A stretch of DNA of 64,000 nucleotides from Molossus alvarezi (taxonomy: Eukaryota > Chordata > Mammalia > Chiroptera > Molossidae), in the NCBI GenBank assembly GCA_037176705.1, contig CM073886.1, forward strand, positions 7,150,001 through 7,214,000, in the 5' to 3' direction. Within the stretch, counting starts at the first letter, position 1. Every line of letters begins with the position of its first letter. Shown here piece after piece: positions 60,801 through 64,000 of the stretch. The translations under genes were made by a program, and so were the position numbers. The notes under the pieces are model-generated. The model did not search any database. It worked only from the letters and a program-made list of their open reading frames with translations, and was not told the DNA's origin.

Positions 60801-61359
60801 ACCAACAAGACCTCCCCCACAGGGTCCAGCTTGCTCTTCCAAATAAAGATTCCAGAACTTTGAATGTTCCATTAGTATGTTAGCTGGGCCTGGAAGAAGT
60901 TAGAGATGCAGTGACAGAAGGAAGTACACTGGGCAATGGGAGCCTGGCGGCAGAGAGGCTGTACCACGGAGATGCATGCAGGGGTCAGGTGAAGAAGGGC
61001 AGAGGCAGAGGCGGCAGAGGCGGCAGCCAGCACGCAGGTTACGTTACCTTGATGGGCTTGCATTTCGGGAAGGGCCTTTTCTAAGACTGCTAATGCTTTT
61101 CTATGGTAATCTGCTTGGGCTTCTAATAACTGAGAACAGACCCACATTCAAAAACAAAAGTAATGTTAGCACTGGATGGACACACATATAATGGCTGAGC
61201 AAAACTAAAAATAAAATCTTTTGCAAAAAAAAAGCTAAAATGACTCAATTTTTACAATGCTTTAACATTCCAGCAGGGCCAAGTGCTTACCGTGACAAAG
61301 AATTTGCCATACTCCCCTTCTTTGGCCATGAAGTTGTACATATCTGCTGCAAGCTGATC
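27692..61359 (-). CDS. ARHGAP17: ARHGAP17 (RICH1/nadrin) Rho GTPase-activating protein, 3' part, thirteen coding exons
   Basis: ARHGAP17 is a BAR-RhoGAP protein that stimulates GTP hydrolysis by Cdc42 and Rac1 and acts at tight junctions and in exocytosis. Thirteen exons chain in phase to 678 codons plus stop. Residues 1-~60 (local numbering) are the end of the BAR domain ([35 protein letters not shown]). The RhoGAP domain follows: arginine-finger motif [29 protein letters not shown], and [18 protein letters not shown]. The tail from ~300 on is Ser/Pro-rich with SH3-type motifs ([23 protein letters not shown]), and the C-terminus ESTAL is a class I PDZ ligand. The first ~190 residues lie right of the window. 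No disabling mutation is seen. The Pro-rich region is somewhat shorter than human from memory. Confidence 0.97.
28160..28356. mobile_element. MER20-type hAT remnant
   Basis: The pattern gggtgtttaacagcatcccgg, gatgtctccagatactgcca and aaatgtcccttgggggacac is the MER20 signature. The copy is missing its left end. Confidence 0.7.
33394..33659 (+). mobile_element. VES-type SINE
   Basis: The head is gccctggccggttttgctca and the tail tcaggtgaggat plus A-rich end. The target duplication aagctc(c/a)t(a/g)tggttt brackets it (3' copy ~33,660-33,674). Confidence 0.93.
34586..34797 (+). mobile_element. VES-type SINE, older copy
   Basis: The head is gccctagccaatttatctta, followed by a diverged body and a CT-rich tract. 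Its tail is directly abutted by a second SINE. Confidence 0.85.
34800..35000 (+). mobile_element. VES-type SINE, diverged subfamily
   Basis: The head is cccagctggtgtgctcagtg, followed by ttcctgatgagggcacatgc, tcaatgttctctcttatcga and attaaaatcaataaag plus A-rich end. It sits head-to-tail after the SINE at 34,586. Confidence 0.85.
35014..35278 (+). mobile_element. VES-type SINE, young copy
   Basis: A complete copy with the ctgtacaaaaaatgg variant and the tail cgggtgaggatt, then a (taaaa)n-like tail. The target duplication ataaaatcaatga occurs just left of the head and at 35279-35291. Confidence 0.95.
35387..35633 (+). mobile_element. VES-type SINE
   Basis: The head is gccctagcctgtttggctca and the tail tcgggtgaggat plus A-run. 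The target duplication aaagtcatgattaa occurs left of the head and at 35634-35647. Confidence 0.94.
36218..36799 (-). CDS. ARHGAP17: ARHGAP17 large proline-rich exon
   Basis: The acceptor cctctgtgcag precedes 36799 and the donor gtgagt follows 36218. It is 582 bp (193 full codons) and encodes [20 protein letters not shown] through [20 protein letters not shown] to SKIVT. It carries several polyproline SH3-ligand motifs. About a dozen residues present in human near the middle appear absent. Confidence 0.97.
37040..37355 (+). mobile_element. L1M 3'-end remnant
   Basis: The end reads ctttgcaacttctctgtaaa, then agttattccaaaataaaaag, the classic 3' end of old L1 elements. The upstream part resembles the L1 3' UTR. 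Confidence 0.7.
39690..40050 (+). mobile_element. L1 ORF2 end / 3' UTR remnant
   Basis: The series tatttacccaaaagaattga, gtgtccatcgatggatggct and actgtatgattctgcttagg, then gaatggtggttgccaggga follows the order of the end of mammalian L1. Confidence 0.75.
40795..40976 (-). CDS. ARHGAP17: ARHGAP17 exon (PPKPKD...LRR)
   Basis: The acceptor tcccctcag precedes 40976 and the donor gtaagt follows 40795. It encodes [20 protein letters not shown] through [12 protein letters not shown] to SPHALRR: low-complexity Ser/Ala/Pro tail sequence with an alanine run not recalled in human. Confidence 0.94.
42478..42687. repeat. (GGRT)n tetranucleotide repeat
   Basis: About 200 bp of interspersed ggat, gggt and gatg units on the + strand. 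The transcribed (-) strand of ARHGAP17 carries the CCAY complement. The G-runs on + are spaced for G-quadruplex formation. Confidence 0.95.
43052..43285 (-). CDS. ARHGAP17: ARHGAP17 234-bp exon (likely alternative cassette)
   Basis: The acceptor tctctctgtag precedes 43285 and the donor gtaagg follows 43052. It encodes [20 protein letters not shown] through [20 protein letters not shown] to GPSPGDS. Its length is 78 codons exactly (phase-neutral), matching, from memory, the 78-residue block missing in the short human isoform. Confidence 0.94.
44487..44747 (-). mobile_element. VES-type SINE (reverse)
   Basis: A full-length reverse copy with the left end tcctcacctgaggac and head complement ccaaaccagccagggc. 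The target duplication aaaaatatgcctcttt is exact at 44471-44486 and 44748-44763. Confidence 0.96.
45164..45311 (-). CDS. ARHGAP17: ARHGAP17 exon ([10 protein letters not shown]...KKE)
   Basis: The acceptor cttcttgcag precedes 45311. It encodes [20 protein letters not shown] through [20 protein letters not shown] to KKE. The donor reads AG/gtgtgt, weaker than the others here. It is about three residues shorter than human in the VPP-NSNH part. Confidence 0.95.
45729..46169. mobile_element. DNA transposon (Tc/mariner-like) remnant with inverted ends
   Basis: The left end is caggtggaacctcggttctc and the right end, read in reverse, is cagtcaaacctcagttcttg, an imperfect terminal inverted repeat. 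The interior is AT-rich without an open frame, so the element is nonautonomous. A TA follows the right end but not the left. Confidence 0.6.
46470..46800 (+). mobile_element. L2 LINE remnant
   Basis: The series ccagctcagaccttcagaaa, cctctgcacaaatccagcat and tcttcagcatcgcctcttctg to cacctagtgggcaatcagta follows the L2 3' region pattern. Confidence 0.5.
47028..47119 (-). CDS. ARHGAP17: ARHGAP17 exon (end of RhoGAP domain)
   Basis: The acceptor tttccttgcag precedes 47119 and the donor gtaagt follows 47028. It encodes [20 protein letters not shown] and [10 protein letters not shown], the last helix of the GAP domain. Confidence 0.95.
47920..48060 (+). mobile_element. MIR-type SINE remnant
   Basis: The MIR core tgctatgcaatcttaaccaa with gttacttgtcctctctaagc and aggttattgtgagaattaag is clear. 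An A-run at 47,991-48,001 interrupts it. Confidence 0.7.
48180..48500 (+). mobile_element. L2 LINE 3'-region remnant
   Basis: The series caagtcattcttctgcttag, catgaggccctttgtaacct, ggctctggcttcattaacct resembles L2 3' ends. A run of about 17 C lies just upstream at 48,122-48,138. Confidence 0.5.
48858..48971 (-). CDS. ARHGAP17: ARHGAP17 exon (RhoGAP core)
   Basis: The acceptor tgttccacag precedes 48971 and the donor gtaagt follows 48858. It encodes [20 protein letters not shown] and [17 protein letters not shown], containing the invariant NKM..xN..V.GPNL motif of RhoGAP domains. Confidence 0.97.
49441..49699 (+). mobile_element. VES-type SINE
   Basis: The head is gccctggccagtttgttccg and the tail cgggtgaagat plus A-run. 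The target duplication gaaatgtattctcttg is exact at 49425-49440 and 49700-49715. Confidence 0.96.
49716..50160 (+). mobile_element. L1M 3' remnant interrupted by SINE on its left
   Basis: The text cacagtggagtactatgcac, tgtgcagccatgaaaaatta, aaaatcttcaagatgtatat is L1 ORF2-end like. A VES SINE has inserted near its left part. Confidence 0.55.
50580..50790 (-). mobile_element. VES-type SINE (reverse)
   Basis: A reverse copy with gggctgcctcctgcacgccc and head complement cacaccagccgagc. The target duplication atcctatggtaaa is exact at 50567-50579 and 50791-50803. Confidence 0.95.
51268..51348 (-). CDS. ARHGAP17: ARHGAP17 exon (RhoGAP)
   Basis: The acceptor tttttcttag precedes 51348 and the donor gtatgt follows 51268. 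It encodes [20 protein letters not shown] and QNFVNF, with LP..N..N..YL (split with the next exon) typical of GAP domains. Confidence 0.95.
52660..52865 (+). mobile_element. MIR-type SINE remnant
   Basis: The MIR pattern includes ctctgccgattacttgctac, caagcctcagtttcctcatt and cgtaaaatga, followed by cagtaagtgcccagtaagca. Confidence 0.65.
53226..53307 (-). CDS. ARHGAP17: ARHGAP17 exon (Rho[11 protein letters not shown])
   Basis: The acceptor gataatttcag precedes 53307 and the donor gtaag follows 53226. It encodes [20 protein letters not shown] and EWTQVA. [11 protein letters not shown] is the second hallmark of RhoGAP domains. Confidence 0.97.
53486..53600. mobile_element. Mariner-type MITE, 115 bp
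   Basis: Both ends start cagggtggggcaaaagtagg when read inward, and the match continues to ~24 bp. TA flanks both sides (53484-53485 and 53601-53602), the mariner target signature. It has no open frame and is nonautonomous. It lies ~180 bp upstream (in gene orientation) of an ARHGAP17 RhoGAP exon. Confidence 0.93.
53939..54050 (-). CDS. ARHGAP17: ARHGAP17 exon (arginine finger)
   Basis: The acceptor gtctttag precedes 54050 and the donor gtgagc follows 53939. It encodes [20 protein letters not shown] through [12 protein letters not shown] to PHAVA. The Arg of GLFRIG (codon 54041-54039) is the catalytic arginine finger and is intact. Confidence 0.97.
54310..54800 (+). mobile_element. L1 3' end with A-rich tail
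   Basis: The L1 ORF2 end pattern (gcagcactatttacaatagc, ccatcagtagacgaatggat, atggagtactatgcagctgt) runs into a G-rich 3' UTR and aaaataaataaattttaaaa. It is 5' truncated and relatively well preserved. Confidence 0.85.
54966..55190. mobile_element. MER20-type hAT element
   Basis: Almost complete: gtttctcaacctcagtggta at the left, tgtaaaaggtttagcagcat in the middle, and cctgagggggacagagatgg with agagcactga at the right. Confidence 0.75.
55826..55953 (-). CDS. ARHGAP17: ARHGAP17 exon (start of RhoGAP domain)
   Basis: The acceptor tgctctag precedes 55953 and the donor gtgagg follows 55826. It encodes [20 protein letters not shown] and [20 protein letters not shown] and EE, which links the BAR and GAP domains. 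Confidence 0.97.
58565..58783 (-). mobile_element. VES-type SINE (reverse)
   Basis: A reverse copy with the ATTT-rich left end, GA-rich tract, ccgcctcctgcatgccccc and head complement accggccgg. Flanks aaaggctgctttc and aaaggatgctttc fit a target duplication. Confidence 0.9.
60122..60340 (+). mobile_element. VES-type SINE, internally deleted
   Basis: The head is gtcctggctggtttggctca, but the middle (ggttcgattcc...ggccctggtt) is missing. The CT-rich part and the tail gagtgaggatt remain. An A-run of 22 sits at ~60,255-60,276. Flanks gatccaaag and ggtccaaag match. Confidence 0.85.
61048..61129 (-). CDS. ARHGAP17: ARHGAP17 exon (end of BAR domain)
   Basis: The acceptor ctgttctcag precedes 61129 and the donor gtaacg follows 61048. 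It encodes [20 protein letters not shown] and PEMQAHQ, a BAR-domain helix. Confidence 0.97.
61291..61359 (-). CDS. ARHGAP17: ARHGAP17 exon (BAR domain, first seen in window)
   Basis: The acceptor cgctcccccag precedes 61359 and the donor gtaagc follows 61291. It is 23 phase-0 codons: [20 protein letters not shown] and FVT. Further upstream exons lie beyond 64,000. Confidence 0.96.
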
Positions 61360-61884
61360 CTGGGGGAGCGAGAGAAGTCACGTCATTGAGAAAAACGCTG
61401 AAGAAATGGCATCTAGAGTTAGCCTCTGGGAGCTCCTAGTGCAAAGGGGGACGGAAGCAGCGCAGACGGAGGGTCTGTCAGCCGACTGGTACAACCAGGT
61501 GCAGGACAAATAAGGACGCTTATCACAGACTGAAAGACCTCCAAGGTGTGTTGTTAATATACCATGTTAAGAAGTGAAGTATAGAGCTGACTTATGGTAC
61601 TTGTTACTTAGGTAAAAAAAAAAAAAGAGAGACAGAGAAAAGTATTATACTTTTATTGCCACAGTTTTATAAAAATATCTAGACAAAAACCAGAAAATTA
61701 GTAACAATGGTTACCTGTTGGGGGCAGCGGAAGTTAGGCAGGAGGAGGACAAGGGTGGAAGAAAAACTTTATTGTTTTACTTTTGATATTTTTTTAACTA
61801 ATATAAATGAATTACATAAAAGTAAAACAGTTTCTAAAGAAGTGACAGATAAGGCAACTGGATATATATATAGTCAATTTTCTT

Positions 61885-62099
61885 AAAACATTTTTTTCCT
61901 CTTTACTGATTTTAGGGAGAGAGGAAGGGAGAGGAAGAGAGACAGAAACATCGAGGAGAGAGAACATCGGTTGGCTGCCTCCTCATTCCCCACCTGGGGA
62001 TTTGGCCCACAACCTGGGCATGTGCCCTGACTAGGAATTGAACTGGTGACCTCTTGGTGCATGGGGTGACACTCAACCACTGAGCCACACTGGCCAGGC
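61885..62099 (-). mobile_element. VES-type SINE (reverse)
   Basis: A reverse copy with the head complement cacactggccaggc. The target duplication tatatagtcaattttc occurs at ~61,867-61,882 and 62,100-62,115. Confidence 0.93.
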
Positions 62100-62117
62100 T
62101 ATATAGTCAATTTTCAT

Positions 62118-62164
62118 ACACACACACATTAGAATGTCATATGTGTGTGTGTGTGTGTGTGTGT
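62118..62164. repeat. (AC)n-(GT)n inverted dinucleotide pair
   Basis: About six AC units (62,118-62,129) and about twelve GT units (62,140-62,164) face each other across a 10-base loop, so they can form a perfect hairpin. Confidence 0.9.
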
Positions 62165-62218
62165 AAGGTACACAAAATTCACATCAAATTCGCTTGTTTA
62201 TTAAAAAATCTGAAAATG

Positions 62219-64000
62219 GACTTCCGGTCAAGATGGCAGGTAGGTAAACCCACAATCACATCAAAGTTACAACTGAACTGCAGAACAACCATCATTCAAA
62301 ACCGCCTGAAATCATGCTGAATGGAAGTCCTACAACTACGGGATTAAAGCAGCAGCCACATCCAGACTGGTAGGAGGGCAGAGGGGACGGGCTGGTCCCA
62401 CACCCACGTGTGGCGGATAAAAATCAGGAGGACACCTCGGCTGGGAAGGCCCTTCCTAAGGACTGAGGGGTCCCCGTCCCACACCAGGTGCCCCGCTCAG
62501 GGTTCCAGTGCCAGGAAGAGAATCCCCATAACTTCTGGCTGGAAAACCAGCGGGAACTGAGGCTCAGGAAGACTGAGGCGGCTGGAGCCCCAGGCAGCTC
62601 CTTAAAGGGCCCGCGCACGGACTTATCGGACTCTCTCCCTCTAAGCTCGGAGGGGAGGCTGCTTGAGGGGCGCCAGAGACATACAGGGAAGAACTGAGCT
62701 GTTTGGCACTGGGGCGAAGGCTGGAGAGGGGGCTTTCTTGGGGACAAACGTGCTGTCAGAGGCCTTTGTTCCTTTGGTGAGCCCTTCCCTGGGGCTGCAG
62801 ACAGTCGCCATATCTGGGACTCCAGCAACCTGGCTCACACTGGTAGCCCCGCCCTGGTGACTCCCTGAGGCCCTGCCCCGCCCCACCCAACTTTCAGGCC
62901 ACTCAAGCTGTTGCCAGTTGTTTAACCATCGGATTGGCCTGTCTTGGATCCTGCTTCAATTTTCCTAAATTCTTTCAAACGAGCAGCATCTGGTCCCGAA
63001 TGAAAGAACAGAACAAAGCGAAATGGAGATAAGCAACCTAACAGATGCTGAGTTCAAAATACTGCTTATAAGGATGCTCAATGAACTTAGTGAGAACTTC
63101 AGTGAACTTAGTGAGGGCCTCAAGAGCATAAAAAAGGACCAGTCAGAAATCATGGATGCACAGTTAGAATTGAAGGAGGCATTAACTGAAATAAAGAATA
63201 ATTTACACAGCTTCAATAATAGAGTACGTAAATCCAAGGAGCAAACCATCAATTTGGAATATAAGGAAGCAAAAAATGCCCAATCAGAACAGCAAAAAGA
63301 AAAAAAAAATCCAAGAAAATGAGGATAGTGTAAGGAGCCTCTGGGACAATGTCAAGCGTGCCAACATTCGCATCTTGGCAGTGCCAGGAGGGGAAGAGTG
63401 AGAATAAGAAATCGAAAACCTATTTGAAACAATAATGGCAGAAAACTTTCCTAACTTGGTGAAGGAAACAAACATACAAGTCCAGGAAGCATAGAGAGTC
63501 CCAAACAAGATGAACCCCAAGAGGCCCACACCAAGACACATCATCATCAAAATGCAAAAGGTTCAAGACAAAGAGAGAATCTTAAAAGCAGCCAGAGAAA
63601 GGCAGCTAGTTACCTATAAGGAAGTTCCCATAAGGCTGTCAGCTGATTTCTCAAAAGAAACTTTGCAGGCCAGAAGGGAGTGGCAAGAAATATTCAGAGT
63701 GATGAAAAGCAAGAGCCTACAACCAAGATTACTCTATCGGGCAAAGCTGTCATTTAGAATTGATGGCCATATGAAGACTTTCCCAGACAAGAAAAAGTTA
63801 AAGGAGTTCATCACCACCAAACCGTTATTATATGAAATGATGAAGGGTCTTTTTGAAGAAAAAGATAAAATATATGGACAAACAAAATGGCAATGAATAC
63901 ATATCTATCAACAATGGAATCTACAAACAAAATGAACAGGTAGAAGAGAAACATTCTCATAGATACAGAGAACATTTTGTTGGTTGCCAGTTGGGAGTGG
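62219..64000 (+). mobile_element. L1 retrotransposon, 5' UTR and ORF1 (runs past window end)
   Basis: The left end gacttccggtcaagatggca is a typical L1 5' end. A GC-rich 5' UTR-like region runs to ~63,000. ORF1 then begins at 63,023. The 3' part lies outside the window. The element is inside an ARHGAP17 intron in opposite orientation to the gene. Confidence 0.9.
63023..63896 (+). pseudogene. L1 ORF1 (RNA-binding protein), disabled
   Basis: The first segment (63,023-63,322) starts MEISNLTDAEFKILLIRMLN and is a coiled-coil-rich N-terminus. The second (63,510-63,896) carries the RRM/C-terminal part (PRHIIIKMQKVQDKERILKA and LSADFSKETLQARREWQEIF). The reading frame changes in an A-run near 63,300-63,310. 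In the downstream frame, stops occur at 63,399, 63,405 and 63,492. The copy therefore cannot make an intact ORF1 protein. Confidence 0.9.

Larger units (their letters stand above)
55954..61047. other. ARHGAP17 intron (5.1 kb)
   Basis: No exon is seen. It holds VES SINEs at 58,565-58,783 (reverse) and 60,122-60,340, L2-like pieces (57,550-57,700 and 58,020-58,440) and a 22-bp duplicated gggtggagggatgagggag block near 58,480-58,525. Several short open frames occur without recognisable protein. Confidence 0.7.

Overview
The window is nuclear mammalian DNA, almost certainly from a bat. About twenty tRNA-derived SINEs of the bat VES type are scattered on both strands, many with intact target-site duplications. 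A bat-style L1 (5' end through ORF1) runs off the right edge, and there is a small mariner MITE with near-perfect ends. No bacterial or viral gene organisation is present. Coding sequence occurs only as short exons with GT/AG boundaries.

Two convergent protein-coding genes are present, both cut by the window edges. On the + strand (1 to ~21,375) are the last nine coding exons of SLC5A11 (SMIT2/SGLT6, a sodium/myo-inositol cotransporter), ending at TAG 21,274-21,276 and followed by an AATAAA signal. On the - strand (~64,000 down to ~26,970) are thirteen coding exons of ARHGAP17 (RICH1/nadrin), a BAR-RhoGAP protein with a proline-rich tail. They run from the late BAR domain at 61,359 to the stop at 27,692, followed by a ~0.7 kb 3' UTR with an ATTAAA signal. 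The exon phases chain without error through both genes (468 and 678 codons here) and no disabling mutation is seen. The SLC5A11-ARHGAP17 tail-to-tail order matches human 16p12 from memory.

The ~5.6 kb between the genes holds a SINE, a 17-unit ~48-bp GC-rich minisatellite (22,609-23,416), L2 and MLT1-type LTR remnants. The introns hold VES SINEs, decayed L1/L2/MIR copies, hAT-Charlie/MER5/MER20 fragments, several tandem repeats and simple repeats.

I found no previously undescribed gene system. The most unusual items are local rearrangements: a ~40-bp copy of an SLC5A11 splice acceptor plus exon start embedded in a transposon ~500 bp upstream of the real one; a 66/67-identical inverted repeat inside an old L1; a 44-bp tandem repeat whose last copy grades into a splice acceptor; and tandem repeats in the ARHGAP17 3' UTR. 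Repeat family names are assigned by recognition from memory, without a database search.
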